From: Sclerodactyla briareus
Taxonomy: Eukaryota; Echinodermata; Holothuroidea; Dendrochirotida; Sclerodactylidae
Length of the DNA stretch: 64,000 bases
Assembly: GCA_026419785.1 (NCBI GenBank)
Contig: JAODTK010001043.1
Location: forward strand, 744,001-808,000
Direction: 5' to 3'
A model generated the notes under the pieces. That model was not told the DNA's origin and searched no databases. It saw only the letters and a program-made list of their open reading frames with translations. Of the stretch, positions 1 to 13,244 are shown one piece after another. How positions within the stretch are numbered: position 1 is the stretch's first letter; each line of letters opens with the position of its first letter. Position numbers and translations under genes: made by a program.

Positions 1-1240
1 AATAATCATTTATGGTTGGCTATGAGTCAATACTACCAGTCAACAATTTCAATGTGATGCTGGGACCGAAAACAAATTGGAATAAAATATTAAACACCAA
101 ACCAGATTCTGATGTTAGGTATATATAGAGTGATTTGGAGTATCCAAAAGAGTTGCATAAATGCACTAATGATATCCTTGCTCAGAAATTTGATCCCCAA
201 AGGAGTGGGTTCTCGGATTATCAACTACAATTGTTGGGTGACTCTCTGCTCCAAATATTGAAAATTAACTCCAAATCTAATGAACAAAGAAAAAATTACT
301 GAATTATAGAAAATTGAAACTATACCTAAGCCGTGGGGCTCAAATGTTGCAAAACTCCATAGGATGCTGGAATTTCACCAATCTCCTTGGATGAAGTTAT
401 ACATAGATTTAAATACAAACTTACGCATAGAAAAGCTAAGAGTGCTTTCGAGAAAGACATGTTCAAATCTGAAACAATGCTGTGTTTGGAAAAATATGGA
501 AAAGGAAATGTTTTAGAAAAAGGACTCGTGTGGGATTGGTTAAATCCGCATGAAGAACTAAAATGCCGCAAGCTAATAGAGAAACCAATTATGCTGGTCA
601 TAAAAATATTGCGCATGGATTCTAGGGTGTTGTACCACATGTATTAAAACAAGCACTTTTTGAAATTAAACCAATAAATGTAGGCATGGCTATTGGGATC
701 TTAGCAAGTGGGTAATGTGATGAGTTTACATACACAATGAAACAAAAAATACATGACAATGTTAATTTTATCATATTACAAAGCTACTCAGATAGTCTTC
801 TTTTGGAAATTAAAACTAAAGAGATATACTCTGATATGCGAAAGCTGTAATATCGTATGACACTAGCAATACCCCAAACACAATCATGTCAGCGGAAATT
901 AATAAAAAGGTTGTAGGAAAATGAAAGATGAGGTGAAGGTACTCCAATTAGTGAGTATATCGGTATAAGACCAAAAATGTATTCGATACTAAGTTTGAAT
1001 GATGCTCATAATGCAAAGGGTGTGAAAGATCGGTCACTAAACAATATATAACACATGAAACCTACAAAGAAGCACTCTTGATAAAAAAGAAAAAACTCGT
1101 GCACGGTTATGAAACTTTATTAGAAAGGAAAGTCATATAATCGTTGTCAAACATGTGAATAATGTACCCTTCTCTCGTGGATACCAAGCGGTAATACACG
1201 AGGATGGTGTTCACACGAGTGTTATGGGATTTAGACCTGA
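1..1240 (+). mobile_element. Fossil of Polinton-type family B DNA polymerase
   Basis: Scattered short stretches on the + strand resemble the C-terminal half (palm and thumb part) of the protein-primed family B DNA polymerase carried by Polinton/Maverick elements and their adintovirus-like kin. The resemblance runs from the window start to about 1240, so the N-terminal part of the polymerase and the rest of the element would lie to the left, outside the window. No capsid, integrase or protease piece is seen here and no terminal repeat is visible. The copy is clearly broken, with roughly ten or more breaks, and looks old. No long reading frame remains. Assignment to Polintons rather than another polB-bearing element is an inference from the polymerase remnant alone. 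Confidence 0.6.
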
Positions 1241-2084
1241 GGGCCCCAATTTACATACTGCTCAAGTTATATTTTAGAGAGACCGTGGACGATTTTGGGT
1301 GAGGGATCCAGGATCATTTTACATAATACTCCCCAATATTCAAGTCAGTGGAATCGGGCTAGGCCTTGGTGAGAGTATGTACACAATGGAGGCTTGATTG
1401 AACAATAGTTCTAGCAGGGCAAAATTGCATAGACCATTTGCTATGAACTGCAGACATAATATCAGCTAATAAGTAGTGAGGCGGTGGCAAAACAATGAAT
1501 TTCCAAGCTATTCCTAGTCTACTCCCACGGTGTGCGCCCCCAAAAGGAACGGCCTGAACAAAAAATACAAAACGAAAACGTTGAGGCAGCAGCGGCGCCT
1601 TCAGGCGTACTGGCTGTTAGTGCCGGGCAAAGGAGGTCTCGCTTAAAGAGACTGCGACACGATGTGTCACTTAGATCTATCTATCATTCCCCAACTCCCC
1701 TCCCCCATTTCCATGAATTGAAATGAGGTACCTTTTTTGAACCACAGGCAGAATGAAATGAAAGTTGTGGAAATATAGGCCAAAAATGCTGTTGGTGGTC
1801 TGCAGGGGGCAGTGCCATCAAGTGAAGGGTTTAGTGTTAGGGCACCAGGTGCTGCAGGAACTCTGACCTCTCCATCGCAAATGCATGGGCAGCCGCTGCT
1901 TGAGGATCTTCTGTTTTATAGCTACCTTTTGGGGGTCGATGTTTTGGAGGTTTTCAGGATCATTCAGTCTTTGGTCTTCCTGCTGGAGGTCTAAGTTCCT
2001 TTAGGCACACCAATCGTCCACAGCGTGCCAGCATAGTGCCTGATTTTTTTTCTTCAAATGGATATACTTGCCGAGCAGAGGATC
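1241..2084. other. Intergenic, no gene recognised
   Basis: No conserved protein or RNA was recognised. Short open frames near 1532-1726 and 1812-1994 have no family resemblance and look like chance frames. Confidence 0.5.
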
Positions 2085-2185
2085 CAGTGGCGGCGGAACC
2101 GTGGGGGGGGGGGTTGAGCGCCCCCCATTGAAAAAATGAGGGAAAGAAAACGCTGGTTTAGCCCCCCCATATTGGCCAGAGGGTT
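2085..2185. repeat. CAGTGGCGG...poly-G type transposon end fragment
   Basis: The stretch starts with CCAGTGGCGGCGGAACCG followed by a run of ten G, then a C-run and a second C-run near 2161. The pattern CAGTGGCGGAACC + G-run + C-run is common at the ends of short non-autonomous DNA transposons in invertebrates. No target duplication could be fixed, so the family and limits are uncertain. Confidence 0.35.
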
Positions 2186-4343
2186 CAGACACATTCAAAT
2201 GTATGATTAATTGCTATCGCCTGAATTGTTTAAATAAATGTCAACATTTCTGGGAATACTCCGTGAATAGTGAAGATCAATATATTCAGCCACTTGGAGG
2301 CTATATATAGAATATGAGTCATCATGTTCCAGTGTTCTTTGCGGTCCGTAATGGCCGTAATGTGGTACTCGTGAGCAGAAGGCTTGTACTGCGCGTCGCA
2401 TCGGTTTGACATATTCACTGTTCTGCATTACTCACCCTTTGTATGTCACCAATCTTTCCTATGAGCCTAGGGTACACACTAATAGTCAATATGCACAATT
2501 ATGTACCCATTTCGACCCGTTGGTAATCTTGCCCAGGCAACATTAAAAATCAAAATCATCGAGGGGTGCGATGCTGTCAGACGTCGAGGCCTATTTCCGT
2601 ACTACTAAAAATGACCTAAGTCAGATGGCCATTAAACTGAATTTACAATTGTTACAACTTCGTGTGTGGATATATAGCTAGCATTATAAACAAGTGGTTC
2701 AGTATTATTTCCTTGTATTTTCGCTGGTAATATGTCGTCACGTGGTTAACGAAGATGAAAATATTGATGATGCTGAAACTATTCGATTATTCATTGAAGA
2801 CAAAACATGTTCCTGCTCAGCATGTGCTCTATGCTTCATTCTTCAGATGAGTGAAGAATATGTAAAGATTAAATAACTATTATGAAAAGTATCCATTTTG
2901 AAAAATGTATGTAGTTGATGTACAGTAAGTTGGGAGGCTATATTTCAGCAAAAGAGCATACCAAATTTAAAGAACAAAACAATCCAGTGGGATCACCCTC
3001 ATCACGACACGTTGGAAGGATTACTTTGGTCGGTCAATCTTCAAATTTTGCAATTTCCAATGTGTGTTTAACTATGCTAAATATATGCACATGGCATAGG
3101 CGATACATATGGAAACGACAGGCCCAGCGCATCTCAACCTGTCAACACGTACCATACTTAGAAAGGGTTTGTTTTTAAAATGTAAAATAGGCTGGATCAA
3201 ATTAATACTTGGTACGGAGTGAGTGACCCATTTTTCATTCAACTTTATTAAAAAACTTATATTCAAATTGCATTTTTTCGTGATGCGTTTTGCATTCATG
3301 CAAGGTCACACCCCCCATGAGACCGGTTTTTGTTTTGCAGATGGGTGTAGCACAGCCACCCGGGCAAATGCGTTTCGGCCCATCTAGAGGAGCCTGGAAT
3401 CCCCACAAATTCTTGCAGCTTCCCGCCAACCAATGGAGAAACTGGAATGGTTAAGTCTGATCAAAAAAAAAATTAGGTGAAAGTCAGACGCACAGTCAAA
3501 CATGTGTCCATAGAGGTCATCAAAGACCCTTTGCTTGTAGTCCCTCAAGTAAATTACATGTGAATAGGCTGAGCAAGTGTCTGGGCATGAGGAGGCTGCC
3601 TGTAACAGTGATGGAGGAGAGATATTCTTCACCGAACACATTTCTCTGTTTCAATATACTTACTGACACAACATCTTTGGTTTGATCAGTCACTCTATTA
3701 TCATAAAATTAGCCCTAATTAGGCGGATACCAAGGCCTTCGTATTATTTGGTAAACGCCTGCTATCATTGGCAACAAATAGGCCTCAGCTTTGTCACTAA
3801 CTTACCAGTGAAAACTCAACCCCGCATTTTTGGACCCAGGTGTTCTGCAGTTGGCTGAGCAGCGGGGCATTTACTTGTTCGAGTATTGCAAAAGTTTTCC
3901 CAATCACTGGTGCCATTATCTGTTACTACATGAGTTGTCGTACGTCGTCGAACGTACAGTACTGTCAGCAGTCCACATAAGCTGTGTTAGGAGGCCTTAT
4001 CTCATTGCCAGTATAGTATGTTAGTGCCAATCTCTCGCTGTTTTTTGTCATTTAAATAATTTCACTGCTGAATTTTTGCCCGTCCAAATCTTACTATCGT
4101 ATCCAAGTATTTTACATATTTTTCAAAGCTAGAATGTATTGGCTATTTACTGCGAGTTGACCGAAATAACGATGATAAAACTAACCGTCGTTGCCAACGT
4201 ACACAGTCAATGGTAATTGCTAAATAGGCTTCGACCTTTGGGTGCATTGACCCAGCATGCACCCGCTTTCAATTGGCTGCCAAATACAGAGCCGATCTTA
4301 TGTCTATCCATGGTCTATCTATGTCTGTGGAAATACCGGAATC
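2186..4343. other. Intergenic, no gene recognised
   Basis: No conserved coding region, RNA gene or clear repeat array was recognised. Both strands contain only short frames without family resemblance. Confidence 0.5.
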
Positions 4344-4612
4344 GATTACGAAATACCACGCGGGCGGGCAGGTTTAATCGCTACATGACCGATTCGAGGA
4401 AGGAGGAAACGCCAGCCGCCGCGTGAAGGGAAACGATTGCATAACGCCGCGTTCCATGCAAGCGGCGGGGGGGGGCGGGCGTTTTAAATCGCTCATCGTT
4501 ATTTTCAACTGAGCCGTCTACATGCACGCGGACGGGAGGGCGTCGGGCGTTTTCTCGAATCGGTCAAGTAGAGATTTTTCCGCCGCCGCGGTCCGCGTGG
4601 TATTTCGCAATC
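4344..4612. repeat. GC-rich imperfect inverted repeat (foldback)
   Basis: The left arm starts at about 4344 with GATTACGAAATACCACGCGG and runs to about 4420. The right arm (about 4536-4612) reads, on the other strand, GATTGCGAAATACCACGCGG, followed by the shared words CTACnTGACCGATTCGAG and AAACGCC. The arms of about 77 bp enclose a G-run and a GCGGGCGTTTT block. The layout suggests a foldback or MITE-like element. No target-site duplication was identified. Confidence 0.6.
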
Positions 4613-4949
4613 ATTACCGGGGATTCCCTGCATCTTACCGGCTTGAAGCCAGGATAATGGGAAGTAGAGGACAATTTTAGGTTCAAATAAGTTCCAAACA
4701 ACATTCAAAACTTTCAAAACACTAGGTGTGAGATTTTATACAGATTGGGTCTATATTCAACGGCTATGCACCTTTTGAACACAAGTACATGGTGAGAACA
4801 GATGATTATGTCAAGTATTTGGTAATTAAATCTCCAAAAACCTGTCAATTGTGAAGTTTGGTAATGGTGGGCCGTAATCGTGGACATTCAGAACAATGGT
4901 TTTCAGAAAATGAACACCGGTGTTAGGTTTAAACACTAGTATGGTTCGG

Positions 4950-5160
4950 TATTTGACAACAACGTAACGACCACAACGACAATCGACAAACAACGACAAC
5001 CGCAACAACGACAAACAACACAACAACGACGACAACGACAAAGACGGACATCAAACAACAACAACAACACCGACTACAATTACAACAACAACGACAATGA
5101 CCAACGACAACAAAAAACAAACGAACACAATACCAATACTAAACAATAAAACAAAATAAT
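4950..5160. repeat. CAA/ACG-rich low-complexity tract
   Basis: About 200 bp built from degenerate ACAACGACAAC-type words. It yields an artificial valine/cysteine-rich frame on the minus strand. This is a decayed trinucleotide-like microsatellite, not a gene. Confidence 0.85.
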
Positions 5161-5213
5161 AACCAATTAAAATAGTGGGACACGGTTTCTATATAGCGCA
5201 TATAACACACTAA

Positions 5214-5345
5214 AAGTGAGAAGAGGGCGTGACTCGAGAACAACGCCCGCCCGCCGCCCGACGTGCATGGAAACGAGTCTTCCAAAAACGCCCGCCCGGC
5301 CGTCCGCCCGCCCGCCCGCGTGCATGGGGAAAAAACGCAGCTATA
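5214..5345. repeat. GC-rich block related to the 4.3-4.6 kb foldback
   Basis: Two direct sub-copies are seen: ACGCCCGCCCGCC...CGTGCATGG near 5240-5272 and ACGCCCGCCCGG...CGTGCATGG near 5287-5328. The same words occur, inverted, at 4521-4555 (CATGCACGCGGACGGGAGGG and CGGGCGTTTT), so this is probably a partial relative of the foldback unit. Confidence 0.5.
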
Positions 5346-7723
5346 GTCGAGGGAAAGAAATTCGCAACCGCGCTCTAAAACAAACGGATATCACGAACTG
5401 GCAACTTAGATATTCGCCGTGCCCGATTTATTTCTTGTGTCCCGGAGGTTGTGTGGTGTAGTTGTTGTGTGTATTGTTAATTTTTCATTCGACTTGAAAG
5501 AGATTAATGGCATAAAGCCTATCACGACGTCCACTGAGAAAATTCACGCTTTTTTTTGTTTTGTGGGGGGGGGGCAGGGTTAACTGGTTAATTTCGTTTA
5601 TAATTACAATTGAATGTTATTTCGAAAGGTGTTAGGCTAATTGAACGTTTCATGGATCCGAGATACGGGCTAACGAGTGTACGTCCACAATGGCCAAATA
5701 TCACGCACAGCCGTCCACAGACGTCAGTGGGTTGTAAATCTCGTACAAAGTCAATGGGACTTGTTTTTCGAACTTTTCACACACTTTTATGTATCATTTC
5801 CTTCAGTTCACATAACAGCTGAAAAGTTTTCATCAATCTTTCGTAACTGCTGCCTAAATTGTGCAACACGCCGCAGTACAAAAGTGAGTTAGTAATCCGA
5901 CATTCAAAGTTAGGCCAAGCCCTTCAGGTGCAAACAAATAACGTTAGGCCACAGTGCGTACACGCGATGACGTCGTAACGCCGAATCCATGAATTGCATA
6001 TTGCTAGCCTATCGGTATAGGTCCTACATATCATACTACCCAGTGTATGACAGGTAGGCCTACGATACCGTCCAAGAAACAGTGAGGTTAGCCTGCAGGA
6101 TTAAATGTGAGCTGTGTACTAGTGAATCAGGCATGCAAGTGAGGGTACAATTTAGAATCAGGTGCCCGGAAGAACAGGTGTCCACTGACCTTATTACCTT
6201 GTGATAGTAACTCTGACACTGCAAAACATGTAACAATGTTCGTGGGGTAGCTACAGTCGACTGCCGCATACCCCGTCGATGCGCACCTTCAATTATGATA
6301 CATATCACTTTGAAAATATGCGAAGAAATCAGCAAAATAAATCGGAATGCTGTTATGCCAAAATAATATGCGAAAAGTGTATGAATTAACTTATTTGCGT
6401 TTCATGACACGCGGAACAAACGTCCGTTTCGAAATCAAAAACGAGCATAAACAATTTTGACTACGCACACAAACACAGTACAGTGCGCACTCGACGGATA
6501 ACTTGACAAATTTAGTTTCAGCAAACAGTTTATCGGAAATAGGCTGTAACTTTTCACATGACGATACAGAAACTAGAAGCAAGGGATCATTATAAAGTAA
6601 ACAATCCTAATTCACATTAATCAACTTCTGAAATTCATGAGCGGCTGATCAAAAAATTGCAGCTGTTGATGCCTATGCGCAGTGACCAGGTACCCCATCC
6701 AATCATACGTCACTTCCGTGCACTGATTTAAATTAGAGCCGAAGTGATGAATCATGTTAACTCCATATTAGAAGTAGTAATAGTAGTATAAGCAAGTGGA
6801 AATAGTTGTACGCTACAACAGACACTGGCTAAGGCAAAGGAGCTCGGAACAGTGACCTAGCCTACACCACAGGAGCTAGGATATATAAATTATATCTTAG
6901 TGTAGCTAGGTCAAATGTGGGAGCTACTGTGGGTCTAAGGCAGGAGCGGGAAACTAGGCTAGCCTAGGCTAGCCACAGGCCCCGCATAGCCTATAGGCTA
7001 TAGGGCACGTGCGAAACTCATTCATAGGGGCACTGTGTTTCGCAACCAAGGGAGCAAGCCAGAAAAAATACAATATTTCCTCAGTGGCTGTATCGCCACG
7101 GAGAGAGAAATCCTGACGGTTTGGTTTCTTGTAATTCTAATCTGCAGAAGGTGGAAGAAGTTTCAATGTGTCAGGTTGGCATTGGGTTTATATTTTTGGA
7201 AAAGCACACACCAATTTTTGGATGTTCTTGGAGTGAACGATGATGATTACTGTAGAGTGTCTGGGGTTGAGTCCAATGGGAAGCAATGGTGCAGTTATAA
7301 GTTACAGGAAAGCATGGGTAAGTTACAGGAAAGAAGTGCGGCAATTTGAGTGGTTCGCTCTGAATCTTTTGAAGATAGTAGAAAAGTTGGTTGGACTCTT
7401 CAAAATTGCCATCGGACCTCAAAGACAACCTTTCGGCAATATTGAGGGTTCTCTATCTACATTTTGGATCCTTGGGGTCTGTTGGAATATAGGCAGTGAT
7501 TATTGAACAATTGAAACATTGTCCTCCATTTTAGGGAATACAGTAAATGGGAACTTCATCTCCCCCACTGACATTGTTACATGGTATTGTCTATCATATA
7601 GTTGAGTCAAATTAAGTCATACGAATTTGTAATATCAACCGAACCGACAACAAAGCCTGAATACAATATTTTCCTCCGTTGACTGTGACGACAACCATCT
7701 TCTTGAACTGACGCTGTCGTGGA
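5346..7723. other. Intergenic, palindrome-rich, no gene recognised
   Basis: No coding similarity was recognised. There is a short G-run at 5565-5575 and several small perfect palindromes, for example GCTAGCCTAGGCTAGC at 6958-6973 and TAGCCTATAGGCTA at about 6987-7000. If TBL1XR1 has an untranslated first exon, its promoter may lie here or within the transposon to the right, but no promoter motif was identified. Confidence 0.45.
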
Positions 7724-7731
7724 TGTATTAG
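7724..7731. repeat. Left target-site duplication of hAT element
   Basis: TGTATTAG directly precedes the left terminal repeat. The right flank has TGTATAG (13311-13317), equal but for one T, as expected for a hAT 8-bp duplication with one base lost. Confidence 0.7.
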
Positions 7732-7800
7732 TAGGGCTGCGACTGCGGGATTTTCAGACCCGGGTAACCGACCCAAATTTCAGGAGGGTACCCGGGCACC
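7732..7800 (+). repeat. Left terminal inverted repeat region of hAT element
   Basis: Begins TAGGGCTGCGAC and contains GACCCGGGTAACCG and GGTACCCGGGCACCC, pairing imperfectly with 13245-13309 in inverse orientation. Confidence 0.75.
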
Positions 7801-9041
7801 CAAAATTGTAATGGGCGAAAAGTGCGCAAATGACGGCGTCAGCTACTCCGCTCACAGCTCCATGTCGCCACTCGCAAAAGTGAGTTAAAATTATGCTGTG
7901 GTGACCAGTTGAGCGATCGCCAGACTGCGATTTGATCCACTATGGCCCCCGCAAGCTTCAGCATACACGTAACCTAGCCATACATGTTATGACCTGCTTT
8001 CATTCAGTGCGCTCCCGCCACTGATAATGTGCAGGACAGGATCGGAAATAAGCGGGGGCGACGGGCGATTCGCCCCCAACTTCCCAGAATCGCCCTCTGA
8101 AAAAGTATACGCGGGCGAAAATAAAAACGAATGTTATGTAAAATCGCCCCCTCAGTGCTGAAAGGGTCTCTGAAAAAACACTAAGTTGGCCATTCAAAAA
8201 TTGTAAATTATGAAGTCCCTATTGTGAAGTTGCCTTTGTTCACATTAATTATGGAATCCCTCTGAAAGAGGCTAAGAAAGTTCGTGTCAAATCCGCATAT
8301 CCGATATCAATCCATGTCGCGAAACTACAGTACCATTTCCGCGAAATTTTGTAGACTCGTCTAGTGGACTGAAAGAGGTGACTTTACCTCACGATAGCGT
8401 AACAAACAATGCAAGGCATGTACCGAATCGTCTCCGTAGCTATCTGCGTGCGAATAAAATCTTTTGCAAGAATTAACCCGCGTCTGCTACGCAGGCTAGT
8501 TCATCATGACTGTGGAATGTACGTGACACGTTGCCGGTCTTGTGGTCAGACAGGGTTAGCGTGATAATTGTTTTCTGACACGCGGAGCGCTGCGGACGAT
8601 AATGCAGAAGCCACTACTGTCTTAGAATGAGGAAAGGGGAATATCGGAGCAAGTATCGAAAATCTATTATCGATTGTTCGTACATACTCCGTTATCATTG
8701 AGTGAGAATAAGGTGGGCTATTTAAAGGATAAATTTCTGCCGTGGAGGCTATTCACAGTTGGGGGGGGGGGGACGGAAGAAACACTCACATAAATGAAAA
8801 CATATACACGTAATACAGGATTACATCAAGAAATAAATCGGCGTTATGAATGTCATAATAGCGAGTGTGGGTCACATGGTTTGATCGGGAAATTGATTGG
8901 TGGGAAGTGGTTTTCAAATCTCAATGAAACAGCATTAAACTACTTCATTGAGAGCCCGTATCAGGCTGGGAACATGCCACGCTGCATGTGTTTCATACGT
9001 CAGTTCATATATCGATGAGTGAAACAGTTGAAGAGATAAAG
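7801..9041. other. 5' non-coding part of hAT element
   Basis: No second gene was seen between the left end and the transposase. A GCGGGGGCGA...TCGCCCCC patch lies at 8051-8152, and a run of 13 G at 8761-8773. Confidence 0.5.
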
Positions 9042-12000
9042 ATGGACAAATTCCTGACTCGTCCTAGCAGTAGTAGTAGACCCCAGTGAGGCTAGGGGGT
9101 GATAATAAGGTCGAGAAGAAGAAGAAGAAAGTAGTTAACAAAGAGTCGACTGTGAAGCAATGGAAGAAGGACTGGCTTGTTGTGGAGAAGGGAGAAGACA
9201 AATTGTACATTCATTGTGCAGCCTGCCGCTCATTTCCACACGTCTCCGACTTGAAGGGTGCAATTACGAGTGATCCTTTCATCCAGGGCACGTTCAATGT
9301 TAAGAAATTTGCTGTCGACCGCCACAAAGAAACTACCTCACACAAAGAATCTTATGGTGAGAATCAATTGTCATCTTTAGGTTCAGATCATAACTTCATA
9401 CCCCAATGAATATGAATAATCCCCCTGCTCTTGTAGGCATGGGCGGTATTCACGGACCTTGACGGAAGTCGGAGGTGGGGAGGGGAGAGGGGTGGCAGCA
9501 GAGGTCTGTGTGTGTCTCCGTCAATTTCTGCACATTATTTTTCACTAGTGTAGCGGAGGGGGAAGTTTGCTGGGAGGGTTACATGGGGGGGGGGTGGGTA
9601 TGATGGTTCATGCATGGCAATTCAAGTGGAACTTCTTTTTAGTGGGGTATCTGTTTACTTTTTCCAAGATTAGAAAAAGATAATACAACCCTAGCTTCCA
9701 GGCAGCTATCACTCTGTACATACCGTAGAATCTAATAGAAGGTTAGGAATAGGAAAGCATCTTTCATCAAGTAACAATGAAAATTAGTCTTGAACAGGCT
9801 GTACACAAATGTATAGTGTTTGGAAAGTAACCTAACACAGTGTAGTATAGGAAATTTTTGGGAAGCCTTTACCGCACCAAATTATATTTTTGCCTGGGAA
9901 ATTTCCCTCAAATAATCGCCCCCCTCTTTGAAAATGTAACGCCCCGGGGCGTTTATTACAGGTATTATACGGTATGTAATTTTGTCCTTGCCAAGTGCCC
10001 CCAAAATTATGGCATGCAAATGAATGACCCAAGTCAAAAGTGATAATTGTGGGGAACAGGCAGCCTATACCTATACGTCCATCTCCTTCCAGGATCTTGG
10101 AAAAATCGTCTCCATCCAGCAGCAACAAGCATTCCTGATCTGGTCAGGAAAATGGACACTCTGTTCTTTGGCAGAATGGTGGAACTGTTTGACCTGTCCT
10201 ACCACATTGCCAGGCAGGAATTGCCTTTTGCATACTACCCACTCATTGCCCAAGAGATACGGCACGGAGTTGACCTGGGTGAGAAGTATCACAATCCAAA
10301 GCAGGCTCGCGCATTTGTTGGGTACATGGCAGACGAAATCCACCAGCACATCATCCAGTCAATAAGGAGTTCTAGATACATAAGTGTCCTGACAGATGGC
10401 AGCACTGATCGCAGCCAAAAAGAGAAGGAGATGATCTACGTGAAGTATCTGACGAGAATGGCCACACCACGCTGTCTTTCCTTGGGTATGTTTTCAATTC
10501 TTTATTGCTATTTTATTACAAGTAGGAATAATAACGAGGTTACATTGCATAATACTTCAACAGGCATACATATATATATATATATATATATATAAATATA
10601 AGAACTGACATACCCTTCATTGAACGAATGCTGCCCCACTGTTGAATGAAAGAATAAGATACTGTAGTAACAATTACGGTATTCTACAGGTAAACATTTC
10701 CTGATTCAATTGATAACAGGTTAAAAGATGTGGCAACTGCAAATGCAGATGGATTGATGGAGTGTATTTCTACAGCACTCCAAGCTGCTGACAATGATTG
10801 GCGACAAAAGCTGGTGGGGTTTGGAGCTGATGGAGCCAGTGTGAACTTCGGTAGACAGAATGGGCTGTACATGAAGCTCTCAGAGCAGTCTCCCTGGCTG
10901 ATGGGGATTCATTGTGTGGCGCATCGATTGGAATTGGCTGCCAAAGACGCATTCAAAGGATCATACTTCACAGAGGTTTGCATCACTATGGGGACTTTTC
11001 CATGTGTTCATATTATTTAAATCACATAATTACTTAGGCGGTAACCTGTTCTGCATAATTTGAATGGCTCCTGTAGTACTGTAAGTCTGTTACTATTCTC
11101 AAGTTCACACTAACTAATCACTCACGAAAGCTACTGGTTTTATGTATTCGAAATTAGTCTGAGATCCTCAAACATGTTTGGCTATGTGGTTATAACATTA
11201 TTTCTAATTTTCCTCCAGATTGATGACTTTCTGTCTTTCTATAGTGCCTTCTACCGGCGGTCACCGAAGAGGCTCCGTGAGCTGGCCGAATTGGCCGATG
11301 TCCTCGATATCACAGTGATGAAACCCACCAGGACTGATGGGACACGGTGGTGGACCATCGTAGAAGATCCCTGGTTGCCCTTGAGAGGAACTTCCCTGCC
11401 GTTGTCCTCCACCTCAGCGAGATAGGAAGCCAGGAGAGAAGGGATGTGAGGGGAGAAGATGCTGCAAAAAGTGAAGGGGTGGCTTCGACGAATCACCAAC
11501 CTGAAGTTCCTCTTACATCTCGCCCTGTACCAGGATCTGATCAATGAGTTAGCTCATTTATCACTCCTGTTTCAGAGGAATGACATCATTCTGCCATATG
11601 TCATAGATGCCATCAGCATGACTGAACAGGCTGTGGGAGACATGGTGGACAACGATGGCCAGAAACGTGTCTACGCTGATGGCGAACTTGAATGGTGACG
11701 ATTATCAGGGTGTCACCATCCACGACCCTGATAATGCTACAGCTCAGTTCAAGCCCTCCCGACAGAAGCTGGTTGACCTGGTGATTGGCTGTCTCCAAGA
11801 CAGATTCGACAATTTCTCCACAGATCAAGCCCTCGCTGCCACCACGTACTCGATCATAAGAATTGGCCTCAAGATGTGGCAGGCTATGGAGACCAGGAGA
11901 TCCGAACCCTGCTGGAACATTTTAAAGGGATCCTGGAAGCCAGTGGCTGCGTACTGGAGGAGGCAAGTAGGGAATGGTCCCGTCTGAAGATGGTGACAAG

Positions 12001-12337
12001 AAAATACCACAAAGCGGTTCCGTGGGCGGAGTTTGGCCACAGGTCTTCGGCAACAGATCTGAGGATTTCCCCCAATTTCCTCCACCTCGTAGAAGTGGTT
12101 CTCGTATGCCATTGGGGTTTTTACTGCTAAGGTGGAAAGGCATTCTCTCTGATGGGCCGGATTAAATCGGACGGAGGTGAGGGTCAACCCGATACAAAAA
12201 AATTGACTAAGCTTATGACAATCTCCTGGAGGACCAGAAGAGGGTGCATCTCATGCCGATTTGCTTCGGTTCACCAGTGGTGGAAAGAGAAGGACAGACG
12301 CCCCAGAACACCTGCACCCATCCAATACAACGGTTGA
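9042..12337 (+). CDS. hAT transposase (ZNF862-like), four exons
   Basis: I propose exons 9042-9356, 10093-10485, 10720-10975 and 11219-12337, each internal edge being a GT donor or AG acceptor. The start is ATG at 9042, giving MDKFLTRPSSSS. Exon 1 has a lysine-rich patch and a C-x2-C zinc-finger-like segment ending RHKETTSHKE. Exon 2 has SRYISVLTDGSTDRSQKEKE, the RNase-H-fold block carrying the first catalytic Asp region of ZNF862/hAT proteins. Exon 3 has LVGFGADGASVNFGRQNG and IHCVAHRLELAAKDAF, both classic hAT blocks. Exon 4 has NLKFLLHLALYQDLINEL and then a C-terminal part resembling the hAT dimerisation region. Several one-base shifts interrupt exons 1 and 4. The protein would cut and paste the element by binding its terminal repeats. 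Because it sits between matching ends it is more likely a transposase than a domesticated host gene, although intron-bearing ZNF862-like host genes exist. Confidence 0.82.
10568..10596. repeat. (TA)n microsatellite
   Basis: About 14 TA units within the second intron of the hAT transposase gene. Confidence 0.95.
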
Positions 12338-13244
12338 TTGATGATTTCCAACAGTTAATGGATGATGTATCATCATGGACCACACATGGTTTTCGTTTCG
12401 CTACACATTTTTCATAAATTCCCAGTGATGAAAGAAAAAGGAATGTGAGCAAGTTCGGAGCACCAATAAAGTGACTGAGATTCAGATAGATTGCTTCCGT
12501 ACTTCAGGGTTCATTTTTTTTGCAGACATCTTCGAATTTGAAAAAGAGCCCACGTGTGGGTCAAAAGAAAGAGCCCAAGCCCTCTTCCACGGGGGCTTTT
12601 TTTTGGAGGACAAAATTGAAAAGAACCCCCGGGAGGACAAAAATTAATTCTTACCCTGTGCAGTGCATACACAACAATACTAGTTCAGCCACCTGAGTGT
12701 TTTGTACAAGAGCGATGATAAAACTTTCACCGCATACATGCAGTTAACGTCATTGGGTTTCCATGACACTGTGATCAAGGATTCAACGGGATTATCATGA
12801 TCGGCGATGGAAGTAAACTGCAATTAATTGCGTGGAGCCTGCCTAAAATTTATGAAGGAGATGAACATGATAATCAGGTAATGTGGATAAACAGTATATA
12901 TGGAAGGTTTAGCAATGATTGGTGGGCATTTAGTGGCGCTGTGGCTTGATCCGGTTTCTGGCTGAAATAATCACAGTTACCTTAGGGCCTACTGGCAATC
13001 GCACTAGCAACCTGTTTGTGCGGGGCCAGCAAGCCGTGCAACGTATGGGGAAAGTTTACTGTACATGTATTTGTCTGATTGCACGGATGGGTTGGTCGAT
13101 GCAGTTTACACCTTTAGATGTAGATGAATCCAAGTTGCGCTTCACCATTGGAGGTAAGAAAATCAATTTGGAGCGAAGAAAATGAATAGTTTATATTATT
13201 TTTAAATCTCTCATGTGGTTCATTTTAGGGTATCGAGTATGTGA
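12338..13244. other. 3' non-coding part of hAT element
   Basis: No gene was recognised between the transposase stop and the right terminal repeat. The frame at 12946-13185 has no family resemblance. Confidence 0.5.

Noticed and set aside
11825-12187. 120-residue minus-strand frame
   Set aside because: It is antisense to the last exon of the hAT transposase and is a shadow.
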